Part shown: piece by piece, positions 15,117-22,330 of the stretch
Position numbering within the stretch: position 1 is the stretch's first letter
How the letters are laid out: each line of letters begins with the position of its first letter
Origin: JANLSO01 sp031362405
GTDB taxonomy: Bacteria; Actinomycetota; Thermoleophilia; Miltoncostaeales; Miltoncostaeaceae
NCBI GenBank assembly: GCA_031362405.1
Contig: JANLSO010000198.1
Coordinates: 1-23,877, forward strand
Length of the DNA stretch: 23,877 nt
Direction: 5' to 3'
The notes under the pieces: model-generated
Databases searched by the model: none
What the model was told of the DNA's origin: nothing
Seen by the model: the letters and a program-made list of their open reading frames with translations, nothing else
Translations under genes and position numbers: made by a program

Positions 15117-15419
15117 GTGCCGGATTACGCGGTCATCGCCCTGGGGGGCAAGCAGTACAAGGTCATCGAGGGAGAGACCCTTCTCGTCGACCGGCTCCAC
15201 CTCGAGGAGGGCTCGTCGTTCGAGCCCACGACCCTCGCGGTCGGTGAGACCGGTGCGGGCATCGCCGACGGCGGGGCGGTCACCGTCACGGTGGAAAAGC
15301 ACCTGCTCGGGCCGAAGATCCGCGTCTTCACCTACAAGCCCAAGCGCAACTCCCGCAAGAGTCGCGGCCACCGGTCGCGTCTGTCGCAGGTGCGCATCAC
15401 CTCGATCGCCGGAGCGTAA
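15117..15419 (+). CDS. rplU: 50S ribosomal protein L21
   Basis: Component of the large ribosomal subunit that binds 23S rRNA. The 100-residue product starts PDYAVIALGGKQYKVIEGE, the classic L21 opening, and ends with PKIRVFTYKPKRNSRKSRGH followed by RSRLSQVRITSI, the conserved basic KxR-rich region. GTG 15117 is chosen over GTG 15099 because it leaves GGGAG at a 7-base spacing and gives the usual N-terminus. It is followed 3 bases later by rpmA, the usual L21-L27 pairing. Confidence 0.96.
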   Translation: MPDYAVIALGGKQYKVIEGETLLVDRLHLEEGSSFEPTTLAVGETGAGIADGGAVTVTVEKHLLGPKIRVFTYKPKRNSRKSRGHRSRLSQVRITSIAGA

Positions 15420-15422
15420 GAA

Positions 15423-15689
15423 ATGGCGCATAAGAAGGGTGGCGGCTCAAGCCGCAACGGTCGCGACTCAAAGCCGAAGATGCTCGGCGTGAAGGTGTTC
15501 GGCGGCCAGGTGGTTCCGGCCGGCTCGATCATCGTGCGCCAGCGCGGCACCCGCTTTCACCCCGCCGACGGCACCGGCATCGGCCGCGACCACACCATCT
15601 TTGCGACGGTCACCGGCCGCGTCGAGTTCACCACCGGGCGCAAAGGGCGGCGGATCTTCGTGCACCCGGAGGCCTTGCCGGTCGCCTGA
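15423..15689 (+). CDS. rpmA: 50S ribosomal protein L27
   Basis: Large-subunit protein whose N-terminal tail reaches the peptidyl-transferase centre. The 88-residue product begins AHKKGGGSSRNGRDS, the direct mature form without the cleavable leader found in Firmicutes, and continues with KVFGGQVVPAGSIIVRQRGT, FHPADGTGIGRDHTIFA and GRRIFVHPEA. GGAG at 15411-15414, inside the end of rplU, sits 8 bases before the ATG. All expected conserved positions are present. Confidence 0.97.
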   Translation: MAHKKGGGSSRNGRDSKPKMLGVKVFGGQVVPAGSIIVRQRGTRFHPADGTGIGRDHTIFATVTGRVEFTTGRKGRRIFVHPEALPVA

Positions 15690-15708
15690 TGGTCGTTGAG
15701 GCGGCGCT

Positions 15709-16653
15709 GTGGCATTTACTGATCGGGTAAGGATCCACGTCGAAGGTGGACGCGGCGGTGGCGGGGCCCTCTCCTTCCGTCGCGAGCGGTACATCCCGCG
15801 TGGCGGGCCCGACGGCGGCAACGGTGGGCGCGGCGGTTCGGTGTTCCTCGTCGCCGACGAGCAGGTGACCGAGCTCTCCGACTTCCGTCACGCGGTGCAT
15901 CACAAGGCGCTGTCCGGGGCGCCGGGTGAGGGCAGTGCGAAGCACGGCAAGGCGGGGCCAACGCTTGAGATCTCGGTACCCCCGGGCACGCGCATCTCAC
16001 GCGACGACGCGGTGATCGCGACGCTTGACGCCCCCGGCGACCGAGTACAGGTGGCACGCGGCGGCGATGGCGGCGTCGGCAACAAAGCGTTCAAAAGCAG
16101 CACGCACCGTGCACCGCGCGAGACCATCCCTGGCAGCGAGGGCGAGGGCGCGTGGATCACGCTCGAGCTGCGACTGGACGTCGATATGGCCCTTGTCGGG
16201 CTACCGAACTCCGGCAAGAGCGCCGTGCTGAAGGCCCTTACGGGGGCCGCCGCGGTGGTTGCCCCGTATCCGCACTCGACGCGTGAGCCGGCCTTCGGGC
16301 CGATTGAAGACGACCACGGTCACCAGTTCGTGATCGTCGACCTGCCCGGGCTTGGGGCCGACGGCACCGCACGCCGGGACGGCCACCTCGATCAGATCGA
16401 GCGGGCCGCGCTGCTGCTGCACTGCGTCGATGCCGACGACCCTGAGGATGCCGAGGCCCGGATCGCCCGAGTGCGTGAGGGCCTTGCGACATTCCGCAGT
16501 GGCGCGCAGGAGTGGATCATCGCGACCCACGCAGACCCCGATGACCCGCCCGCCTGGTGCGCAATGGCGGTCGAGGCGGAGCTCGGCGAGGGGATCAACG
16601 CTCTGCGCGACGCGCTGCTCGAAAAGCTCATGGCGGTGCCCGACCCCGAATGA
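15709..16653 (+). CDS. obg: Divergent Obg-family GTPase (ribosome assembly)
   Basis: Obg proteins bind the 50S subunit and act in ribosome assembly and stress control. The 314-residue product has a clear glycine-rich Obg fold (about 1-155: SFRRERYIPRGGPDGGNGGR, HGKAGPTLEISVPPGT, RGGDGGVGNKAFKSSTHRAP) and a G domain with G1 GLPNSGKS (164-171), G2 threonine in STREP (T191) and G3 DLPG (211-214). Beyond that it departs from the family: the glycine-rich switch II segment after G3 is shortened to GLGADGTARRDGHLDQ, the G4 NKxD position reads THAD (273-276) and the G5 SA position reads VEAELGEGI. There is no C-terminal OCT domain. The GTG start has GAGG upstream. Position after rpmA is standard. Nucleotide specificity is uncertain. 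Confidence 0.9.
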   Translation: MAFTDRVRIHVEGGRGGGGALSFRRERYIPRGGPDGGNGGRGGSVFLVADEQVTELSDFRHAVHHKALSGAPGEGSAKHGKAGPTLEISVPPGTRISRDDAVIATLDAPGDRVQVARGGDGGVGNKAFKSSTHRAPRETIPGSEGEGAWITLELRLDVDMALVGLPNSGKSAVLKALTGAAAVVAPYPHSTREPAFGPIEDDHGHQFVIVDLPGLGADGTARRDGHLDQIERAALLLHCVDADDPEDAEARIARVREGLATFRSGAQEWIIATHADPDDPPAWCAMAVEAELGEGINALRDALLEKLMAVPDPE

Positions 16654-17741
16654 GCGTGATCGTGGTCAAGCTGGGGTCGTCGACCCTGGTGGATGGCGAC
16701 GGTGCGCTGCGCGACGATGTTCTCGAGGCACGGGTACGCGATCTCGTGCGGGTGCGGCGGCTCGGACATCAGCCGGTGCTGGTGACCAGTGGAGCAATCG
16801 CCTGTGGCCTCGGGCGCCTGGGCATCCGTGAGCGGCCGACGGCCCTGCCCGACCTTCAGGCCGCCTCGGCGGTGGGGCAGGGGGTGCTGTTCGGACGTTA
16901 TCTCGACGCCTTCGCGCCCCATGAGATGACGCCCGCGCAGGTGCTGGTGACCTCCGCCGACCTGGAACGCCGTGCCAGCTACGTCAATGCCCGCAACACG
17001 CTGTCGCGCCTGCTCGAGCTGGGTGTTGTGCCGGTCATCAACGAGAACGACACCACCGCCACCGACGAGCTCACCTTCGGCGATAACGACGTGCTGGCCG
17101 CTCAGGTCGCCATCCTGCTGCACGCCACGTGGCTGGTGCTGCTGACTGACCGCGACGGGCTCTATGGCCCGGGGCCGGCGGGACCGCAGCTGATCGGCGA
17201 CGTGCCGCCCGGCACGCGACCCGAAGACATCGACCTCGCGCGGATAGCGGGCTCCGGCCATGGGCGCGGCGGCGTCGCGTCGAAGATCGCCTCGGCCTCG
17301 ATGGCCACCGCCGGTGGCGTGACGTGTGTCGTCGCGTCGGGCAGCGACGACGGTGTCATCGCCGGAGTGGCATCGGGCCGGCACGTCGGCACGCGCTTTC
17401 GTGCGCAGGAGCGGCGCGAGTCGGCCTTCAAGCTGTGGCTCCGATACGCCAAACCGGTGATGGGCCGGATCAGCATCGACGCCGGCGCCGCCCGGGCGTT
17501 GCGGACCAAAGGCACGTCGCTGCTTCCCGTTGGTATCACCGGGCTTGACGGCGACTTCGCGGCCGGTGACGCCGTCGATGTGATCGAGCAGAGCAGAACC
17601 CTCGTGGGTAAGGGCATCACGGCCCTCTCATCGGAGGAAATCCGCCTTGTTGCGGGCCGAAAGTCGGGTGAGGTGAACACTCTGTTGCCTGACGCGGCGG
17701 CCGAGGTCATTCATCGCGACCATTTCATCCTCGGTGAGTGA
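16650..17741 (+). CDS. proB: Glutamate 5-kinase
   Basis: First enzyme of proline synthesis, phosphorylating L-glutamate. From ATG 16650 the product is 363 residues: amino-acid kinase domain with IVVKLGSSTLVDGDG at the N-terminus, LVTSGAIACGLGRLG, VPVINENDTTATDELTFGDND and LTDRDGLYGPGP, followed by a C-terminal PUA domain (about 275-355) that is common in bacterial ProB. The start overlaps the obg stop as ATGA. A longer frame from 16557 runs through the obg 3' end and is rejected. proA follows 15 bases downstream, so the two proline enzymes are adjacent. Confidence 0.96.
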   Translation: MSVIVVKLGSSTLVDGDGALRDDVLEARVRDLVRVRRLGHQPVLVTSGAIACGLGRLGIRERPTALPDLQAASAVGQGVLFGRYLDAFAPHEMTPAQVLVTSADLERRASYVNARNTLSRLLELGVVPVINENDTTATDELTFGDNDVLAAQVAILLHATWLVLLTDRDGLYGPGPAGPQLIGDVPPGTRPEDIDLARIAGSGHGRGGVASKIASASMATAGGVTCVVASGSDDGVIAGVASGRHVGTRFRAQERRESAFKLWLRYAKPVMGRISIDAGAARALRTKGTSLLPVGITGLDGDFAAGDAVDVIEQSRTLVGKGITALSSEEIRLVAGRKSGEVNTLLPDAAAEVIHRDHFILGE

Positions 17742-17756
17742 CGGGGGTGATGTAGT

Positions 17757-19019
17757 TTGGCCCGTGTGACGAACCTTGAACGTGTCGTGCGCGACGCCCG
17801 TGTCGCGAGCCGGACGATGGCCCGAATGTCGTCGCACAACCGCGATCTCATCCTGCGCGAGATGGCCGATGCGTTGGAGCGGCGCACCGCGGAGATCCTG
17901 CGTGAGAACGCCCTCGATGTCGCCGCCGCCAAGAAGGCCAAGGCGGCCGGCGCGATGGTCGACCGGCTCTTCCTCGATGAGGATCGCATCGCCGACATGG
18001 CCGCCGGCATGCGTGCGGTTGCCGACCTGCCGGATCCGACCGGGGTGGTTGAGCGCGGCTGGCGGCTGCCGAACGGCCTGGACGTCCAGAAGGTGCGGGT
18101 CCCGCTCGGGGTGATCGCGGTGGTCTACGAGGGCCGACCGAATGTCACCACCGACGTTGCCGCGCTGTGCTTGAAAAGCGGCAACGCGGTTGTGCTGCGA
18201 GGCAGCCGTATCGCCGTGCGCTCGAACCGAATCCTCGCCGAGGTTCTCACCGGTGCTCTGCTTGAGGCCGACGCGCCCCGCGAGGCCCTGTGCATGCTGG
18301 GAACCGATCGCGATGAGCTGGCCCGGCTGGTCAAGATGGAGGGCCTTATCGATCTGGTGATTCCGCGCGGAGGCGAGGAGCTGAAGAAGTTCCTCGTCGA
18401 CAACGCGACGGTGCCGGTGATCTACGCGGCCTCCGGCAACAACCACGTGTTCGTCGATGCCGATGCCGATATCGACATGGCCTTGAAGATCACCGTGAAC
18501 TCGAAAGTGCAGCGGCCCGGTGTGTGCAATGCCGCCGAGACGCTCCTCGTTCACCGCGACGCGGCCGAGGCGTTCCTCACACGTGCGGCGCAGACGCTCG
18601 GCGGCCAAGGGGTGGAACTCCGTATCGACGACGCCTCGCGGGTCGTGCTCGGCGATGCGGGAACAAAGCTGGCCTCAGTGACCGATGTCGACTACGGCAC
18701 CGAGTTCCTCGACCTGGTGATGGCCGTCCGAGTCGTGGATTCCCTCGACGAGGCGATCGAGCACATCTTTCTCTACGGATCCGGCCACAGCGAGGCAATC
18801 ATCACCCGATCGCTGGCATCGGCGCGCACCTTCCAGAAAGAGGTCGACGCGGCCTGCGTCTACGTGAATGCCTCGACGCGCTTCACCGATGGCGGTGAGT
18901 TCGGCATGGGCGCGGAGATCGCGAACTCGACGCAGAAGCTGCACGCGCGCGGCCCGATGGGTCTCGTGGAGCTGACGACCTACAAGTACCTGGTGACCGG
19001 GGACGGGCAGGTCCGTTAG
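17757..19019 (+). CDS. proA: Gamma-glutamyl phosphate reductase (glutamate-5-semialdehyde dehydrogenase)
   Basis: Second enzyme of proline synthesis, reducing glutamyl-5-phosphate with NADPH. The 420-residue product is full length, with PLGVIAVVYEGRPNVTTDVA and KSGNAVVLRGSRIAVRSN in the cofactor domain, the catalytic cysteine in VQRPGVCNAAETLL (C257), and the terminal FGMGAEIANSTQKLHARGPMGLVELTTYKY signature seen in parts. TTG 17757 has GGGGGTGA upstream; GTG 17766 is the alternative. TAGTTT (17753-17758) resembles a -10 element that would serve a leaderless start at 17766, but this is weak. Confidence 0.96.
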   Translation: MARVTNLERVVRDARVASRTMARMSSHNRDLILREMADALERRTAEILRENALDVAAAKKAKAAGAMVDRLFLDEDRIADMAAGMRAVADLPDPTGVVERGWRLPNGLDVQKVRVPLGVIAVVYEGRPNVTTDVAALCLKSGNAVVLRGSRIAVRSNRILAEVLTGALLEADAPREALCMLGTDRDELARLVKMEGLIDLVIPRGGEELKKFLVDNATVPVIYAASGNNHVFVDADADIDMALKITVNSKVQRPGVCNAAETLLVHRDAAEAFLTRAAQTLGGQGVELRIDDASRVVLGDAGTKLASVTDVDYGTEFLDLVMAVRVVDSLDEAIEHIFLYGSGHSEAIITRSLASARTFQKEVDAACVYVNASTRFTDGGEFGMGAEIANSTQKLHARGPMGLVELTTYKYLVTGDGQVR

Positions 19020-19029
19020 CGGCCGCCGC

Positions 19030-19617
19030 GTGGGCGTGTTCGGGGGCGTCTTCGACCCTCCCCACATTGGGCACCTGGTGGTCGCGCAGGAGGTGTGGTG
19101 GCGCCTCGGTCTCGACGAGGTCCTGATCGTTCCGGTCGGGCAATCAGCCGATCGTGCCGCCGCCGGGCGCTCGGGCGACCTGCGGGCTCGTATGGTCGAG
19201 GCCGCGGTCACCGGGCATCCGGGGCTTCGCTGCTCCCGCTTTGAAGTCGACCGTGCAGGCCCGAGCTACACCGTCGACACCCTGCGGCATTTGGGCGTCG
19301 CCGAGCCTGCCGGCCAGTTGTGGTTCGTGCTCGGCGCCGACCGCCTCGCGGGCTTCCCCGATTGGCACGACCCCGCCGGCATTCTCGAGATCGCCCGACT
19401 CGCGGTGGTACCCCGAGGAGGGGTTGACGCCGCCGAGGCGCGGGTGCTCGGCGCCCGGGTCGCACCGGGCCGGGTGGACGTCGTGGAATGCCCGCCGATC
19501 GGGGTTTCCTCGACCCTCGTGCGCCAGCGCCTGGCCGACGGTGAGCCGGTGCGTTACCTCGTGCCCGACGGCGTTGCCCGCCTGTTGCCAGAAGCATCTG
19601 CCGACGGGCTCGCTTGA
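19030..19617 (+). CDS. nadD: Nicotinate-nucleotide adenylyltransferase
   Basis: Adenylates nicotinate mononucleotide in NAD synthesis. The 195-residue product opens GVFGGVFDPPHIGHL, the GGxFDPxHxGH nucleotidyltransferase motif, followed by VLIVPVGQSADR, LWFVLGADRLAGFPDWHDP and VSSTLVRQRLADGEPVRYLV, the ISSTxIR-type motif. GTG 19030 is the only in-frame standard start before the first motif and makes the first strand slightly short. The usual lysine/tryptophan substrate loop after GQ is replaced by SADR. It lies 10 bases after proA and 37 bases before rsfS, the common nadD-rsfS pairing. Confidence 0.94.
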   Translation: MGVFGGVFDPPHIGHLVVAQEVWWRLGLDEVLIVPVGQSADRAAAGRSGDLRARMVEAAVTGHPGLRCSRFEVDRAGPSYTVDTLRHLGVAEPAGQLWFVLGADRLAGFPDWHDPAGILEIARLAVVPRGGVDAAEARVLGARVAPGRVDVVECPPIGVSSTLVRQRLADGEPVRYLVPDGVARLLPEASADGLA

Positions 19618-19643
19618 ACTGTCGCCCGCGACACGAGTACCCT
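19614..19643 (+). promoter_or_regulatory. Candidate promoter for rsfS
   Basis: TTGAAC (19614-19619) and TACCCT (19638-19643) are separated by 18 bases and resemble a sigma-70-type -35/-10 pair overlapping the nadD stop. Transcription would begin near 19650, almost at GTG 19655, so the transcript would be leaderless or nearly so, consistent with the lack of a ribosome binding site there. Confidence 0.35.
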
Positions 19644-19654
19644 TGGCGGCGACT

Positions 19655-20038
19655 GTGACGATTCTTGACGCCGACGACGTGCAGGTCACCCGCGAGTTTG
19701 CGCAGACCGCCGCCGACGCAGCCCTCGATAAGAAGGCCGGCGATGTGGTCCTGCTGGATATGCGCGAGCTGGTGGTCTACACCGACTACCTGATCGTGTG
19801 CACGGGCCAGACCCCACGCCAAACGAAGTCGATCGCCGACGAAGTTCGCCTTCAGATGAAGGAGACCTACGGCGTCCACGCCCGCCGGGCCGAGGGCGAG
19901 CGCGAGGGCGAGTGGATCCTCCTCGACTTCCTCGATGTGGTCGTCCACATCTTCACTCCGCAGGCACGCGAGTTTTACCGCCTGGATCGGCTGTGGGGCG
20001 AGGCACCGCAGAGCGAGATCGTCACCACCGCCCCGTAA
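19655..20038 (+). CDS. rsfS: Ribosome silencing factor RsfS
   Basis: Binds L14 on the large subunit and blocks subunit joining when nutrients are scarce. From GTG 19655 the product is 127 residues with the family pattern: AADAALDKKAGDVVLLDMRELVV, YTDYLIVCTGQTPRQTKSIADEV and EGEREGEWILLDFLDVVVHIFTPQAREFYRLDRLW. TTG 19643 in frame would add four residues. A much longer frame open from 19154 runs through nadD out of frame and is a shadow. The C-terminal EAPQSEIV extension is short. Confidence 0.95.
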   Translation: MTILDADDVQVTREFAQTAADAALDKKAGDVVLLDMRELVVYTDYLIVCTGQTPRQTKSIADEVRLQMKETYGVHARRAEGEREGEWILLDFLDVVVHIFTPQAREFYRLDRLWGEAPQSEIVTTAP

Positions 20039-20071
20039 GGCAGGCCCCAAACCTCACCTTTCCCGGCCACG

Positions 20072-20100
20072 TGGACGATGCTTTGAGCGTCACCTATACT
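20072..20100 (+). promoter_or_regulatory. Promoter of tRNA-Ala
   Basis: TGGACG (20072-20077) and TATACT (20095-20100) are 17 bases apart, a good sigma-70-type pair. The start would fall around 20107, five bases before the tRNA. It supports the tRNA being its own transcription unit. Confidence 0.65.
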
Positions 20101-20111
20101 CGCCGAGTCCC

Positions 20112-20184
20112 GGGGGATTAGCTCAGCTGGGAGAGCGTCGCGCTGGCAGCGCGAAGGTCATCGGTTCGATCCCGATATCCTCCA
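20112..20184 (+). tRNA. tRNA-Ala (anticodon GGC)
   Basis: A complete 73-base cloverleaf. Acceptor GGGGGAT (20112-20118) pairs with ATCCTCC (20177-20183) with one G-U; the D stem is GCTC/GAGC; the anticodon stem is TCGCG/CGCGA around loop CTGGCAG, giving anticodon GGC with T33; the T arm is ATCGG-TTCGATC-CCGAT. The discriminator base is A (20184) and the next bases are TCA, so the 3' CCA is not encoded. GGC reads the alanine codon GCC, the dominant alanine codon expected at this GC content. Confidence 0.97.
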
Positions 20185-20309
20185 TCACGTGCACGCGGGT
20201 CTGGTCGGCGGTGTGGACCGGCGCCCGTTCGATCTCGTGGTCCGCACTGGCCCAGTAGCCCACCATTCCTCGCACTCGCGGGAGCACAATCACCTCGGGC
20301 ACGATAGGG

Positions 20310-20732
20310 CTACGTCGTGAGCAGCCGGTCGATGTTCTGCTGGTCGAGGCTCACGAGCCGAAGGCCAGGGACTCTCGAGAAGGCTCGATCAACGCTGACG
20401 AGCGCGTGTGACTCATGAAGAGCGGCGGCGGCAAGGAGGGCATCGGTCGGACGAAGGTCGGCCGACTCGACGAGATCGAACGCCCGTGAGAGGTGGGCTT
20501 GATCTACGGCAAGAAGCGGTTCCAGGAGCTCGACGTATGCGCGTGCCATTGCGACCGCTCGGTGACTCCCGTGCCGACGCTGGTACGCGTATGTGAACTC
20601 CTGAACCACCAAGACCGAGGTGGTGGCCGTCAGTGTGCCCGTGCGGACTGCTTCGACGATTCGTCGAGCCGGGGTCTTCAGGGGATGCTCGGCACCTATG
20701 GCGTACAGCAGGACGTTGGTGTCGAGGATCAT
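20310..20732 (-). CDS. vapC: VapC-type PIN-domain toxin ribonuclease
   Basis: A 140-residue PIN-domain protein, the toxin half of a type II toxin-antitoxin pair; VapC toxins cut tRNA or rRNA in the cytoplasm. The acidic metal-binding set is intact: D4 in MILDTNVLLY, E45 in VVQEFTYAY, D97 in RPTDALL and D115 in LVSVDRAF, so it should be active. ATG 20732 overlaps the stop of the upstream antitoxin gene as ATGA, the standard vapBC order. The RNA target cannot be predicted. It sits 125 bases from tRNA-Ala on the opposite strand; the gap 20185-20309 shows nothing recognisable. Confidence 0.92.
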   Translation of the reverse strand: MILDTNVLLYAIGAEHPLKTPARRIVEAVRTGTLTATTSVLVVQEFTYAYQRRHGSHRAVAMARAYVELLEPLLAVDQAHLSRAFDLVESADLRPTDALLAAAALHESHALVSVDRAFSRVPGLRLVSLDQQNIDRLLTT

Positions 20733-20986
20733 TCGTTCTCGTTGTACTCACCCAGGAGTTCGGCCTCGAGATCCGCGGGGTCGACCGGCAGTTCGATCGG
20801 TTCTGAGTCGAGGATGAACTGGCCCGCCTCGTATCGCCGCGTCGCCGCCCCGGAGATCTCACGATCGATGGCCTGTGGCACGACCACCGCGACAGACACA
20901 CCTCGCTGCCGTGCCACCCTTTGAAGCTGAGCCTGTTGGCGTGGCTCCACGAGTACCTGTAGCCGCTCTGACTTAGACATGCTCAT
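20729..20986 (-). CDS. vapB: VapB-type antitoxin (ribbon-helix-helix like)
   Basis: An 85-residue protein whose N-terminus (SKSERLQVLVEPRQQAQLQR, then VARQRGVSVAVVVPQAIDREI) fits a ribbon-helix-helix DNA-binding domain: a short strand, then two helices. The acidic C-terminal tail (PIELPVDPADLEAELLGEY) is the kind that wraps the toxin. Family antitoxins bind their own promoter with the toxin. TAATGT (plus-strand 20987-20992) directly abuts ATG 20986; if it is the -10, transcription would begin at the second ATG (20980), giving a leaderless 83-residue form. No Shine-Dalgarno is present. Assigned by position, size and fold pattern. Confidence 0.85.
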   Translation of the reverse strand: MSMSKSERLQVLVEPRQQAQLQRVARQRGVSVAVVVPQAIDREISGAATRRYEAGQFILDSEPIELPVDPADLEAELLGEYNENE

Positions 20987-20992
20987 ACATTA

Positions 20993-21430
20993 GCCGGTTC
21001 GGGCAACGCCGCCGAATCGGGGAAGAGGCCAGCCCGTCGGCGGTAGGCACCACAGACGGTTCGAGACTCTCCTGGACCAGCGTCAGCGCGCCGGTCCAGG
21101 GACAGAGGGCCTATCCGGCGACGGGCGATGTTGGAGTCGACGAAGTAGGGGGCCAGCATCGGGTCATCCAGTACCCGAACATAGAACTCGTCGACAGTGG
21201 CGGCGACCGCTTCTGCGCCCCCGATCTCATCGTAGATCGAACCCAGGGTGCGAATCCCTCTGTGGAAGGTCCCGGGGGCGTCCGCCGCGGGTGATGTCGT
21301 TGGGCGCAAAGCCTCGGGTGTAGGGAGCCCCCCGCCCGTGACTACCAGGCGCTGATTCTGGGTGTTTCCTCGCCCTACACGAGCATCGGCGGGCGCTCGC
21401 CCCGGCGCGAGGGGGCCGGCTTTGCAGCAG
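20993..21430. other. Non-coding or decayed stretch between vapB and the hydrolase gene
   Basis: Apart from the globin fragment no intact gene is visible. Near the hydrolase 3' end, GCCCC (21399-21403) pairs with GGGGC (21412-21416), and CTCGGG-TGTAGGG (21313-21325) pairs with CCCTACA-CGAG (21373-21383) with a two-base bulge. Either could be a terminator for the minus-strand hydrolase transcript. No T-tract, direct repeat of the tRNA end or recombinase gene was found. Confidence 0.4.
21115..21240 (-). pseudogene. Truncated-hemoglobin fragment (N-terminal part only)
   Basis: The minus strand encodes SIYDEIGGAEAVAATVDEFY and then VRVLDDPMLAPYFVDSNIARR, which is the first ~42 residues of a group I/II truncated hemoglobin (pre-A, A and B helices with the B10 tyrosine in EFY). 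After that the frame continues as sequence without globin similarity, and neither other forward frame resumes it; the E helix and the proximal histidine are missing. The surrounding frame (20983-21618) is long only because of high GC. No good start codon is seen. Best explained as a decayed globin gene, cut off where the vapBC locus begins. Confidence 0.6.
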
Positions 21431-22330
21431 CTAACGACCGAGTAGATGCTGCGAAAACCAGTCCGTGGCCGCGCCGGATGCGCTGTCGAAGCCCGCGACG
21501 TAAGCGTCGAAGTGGCCACCGGGGAGGACCACCAGCTTCTTCGGCTCGCGCGCGTTCTCAAACGCTTCGATCGCGAGGTCCGACACGGTGAGGTGGTCAC
21601 CCTGGGCCACCACGACAAGGAGCGGAGTGGGGGACACGTACGAGATATAGGCCCCAGGCTCGTACTCCCAGAACATCTCGACGCTCCTCAAGGTCACCTC
21701 ATTCGTCCATGACGGTGCGTGCGCCGCAGCCGTCGCGGTGAACCAGGTGTACGAATCGGGCGTCGGCAGGGCCGACGGGGCCATGGGATCGGCGTCGACG
21801 ACGGGGATCATCGCCGGGGGATGGCCGGCGTAGCGGCCGGCGCGATCGGCGTCGAACATGCCCTGCACCGGCGCGACGAAGTCGGCGCGTACCAGCCGGC
21901 GGGCATTGCGGTGTCCGCTGATCAGCGGGACCTGGCCGACAACGCACTTCACGCGCCGATCGATCGCGCCCACCACGAGCACGTGTCCGCCCGAGTAGCT
22001 GGATCCCCAGATGCCGATGCGGTCGGCATCGACCTCGGGCCGGGTGATGGCGTAGCTGATCGCGTGGCGATAATCGCGCACCTGCTCCCACGGGTCGATC
22101 TCGTAGCGTGGTTCCCCGTCACTGGCCCCGAAGTTGCGGTTGTCGAAGACCAAGGCCCCGAGGCCGGCCACGGCGAAAGCCTCGGCGAACCGGTCGAGGT
22201 ACATCTCCTTCACGGCCGAGAAGCCGTGCGCCATGATGATCGTGGGCACCGGTCCGCTGGCCCCTTCGGGGACGTAGAACCACCCCCGAAGGGTCACGCC
22301 CTCGGCGTCGAACTCGACATCGGTCCGCAT
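21431..22330 (-). CDS. Alpha/beta hydrolase (dienelactone hydrolase / S15-like)
   Basis: A 299-residue cytoplasmic hydrolase. The oxyanion segment is IIMAHGFSAVKEMYLDRF, the nucleophile elbow is GIWGSSYSGGH (S111), the acid is in VVVAQGDHLTVSD and the catalytic histidine in LPGGHFDAY, so the triad is complete. A cap-like insertion lies between about residues 140 and 210. The fold is typical of uncharacterised actinobacterial alpha/beta hydrolases annotated as acetylxylan-esterase or dienelactone-hydrolase-like; the substrate is unknown. ATG 22330 is used because AAGGGG lies 7 bases upstream; a start at 22399 would add a tail with no family similarity. Probably its own transcription unit: 95 bases separate it from the solute-binding gene. 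Confidence 0.88.
   Translation of the reverse strand: MRTDVEFDAEGVTLRGWFYVPEGASGPVPTIIMAHGFSAVKEMYLDRFAEAFAVAGLGALVFDNRNFGASDGEPRYEIDPWEQVRDYRHAISYAITRPEVDADRIGIWGSSYSGGHVLVVGAIDRRVKCVVGQVPLISGHRNARRLVRADFVAPVQGMFDADRAGRYAGHPPAMIPVVDADPMAPSALPTPDSYTWFTATAAAHAPSWTNEVTLRSVEMFWEYEPGAYISYVSPTPLLVVVAQGDHLTVSDLAIEAFENAREPKKLVVLPGGHFDAYVAGFDSASGAATDWFSQHLLGR

Noticed and set aside
19154..19654. N-terminal extension of the rsfS frame through nadD
   Set aside because: The region is encoded in frame by nadD with clear motifs; the extension reads as Pro/Ser/Arg-rich nonsense and RsfS is complete from 19655.
20160..20184. Attachment site for an island at the tRNA-Ala 3' end
   Set aside because: I could not find a direct repeat of the tRNA 3' end in the remaining 3.7 kb, and no integrase is present in the window.
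20185..20309. Possible small gene between tRNA-Ala and vapC
   Set aside because: Frames give no recognisable protein, start with ribosome binding site, or structured RNA.
21245..21259. AGGGTGCGAATCCCT, similar to a tRNA T-arm
   Set aside because: No acceptor, D or anticodon arms can be built around it, and it falls within the globin remnant boundary.
21304..21360. GCGCAAAGCCTCGGGTGTAG, reminiscent of the c-di-GMP-I riboswitch core
   Set aside because: The tetraloop/receptor arm with GAAA and the terminal conserved GG-CC stem elements are not found, and no plus-strand gene follows.
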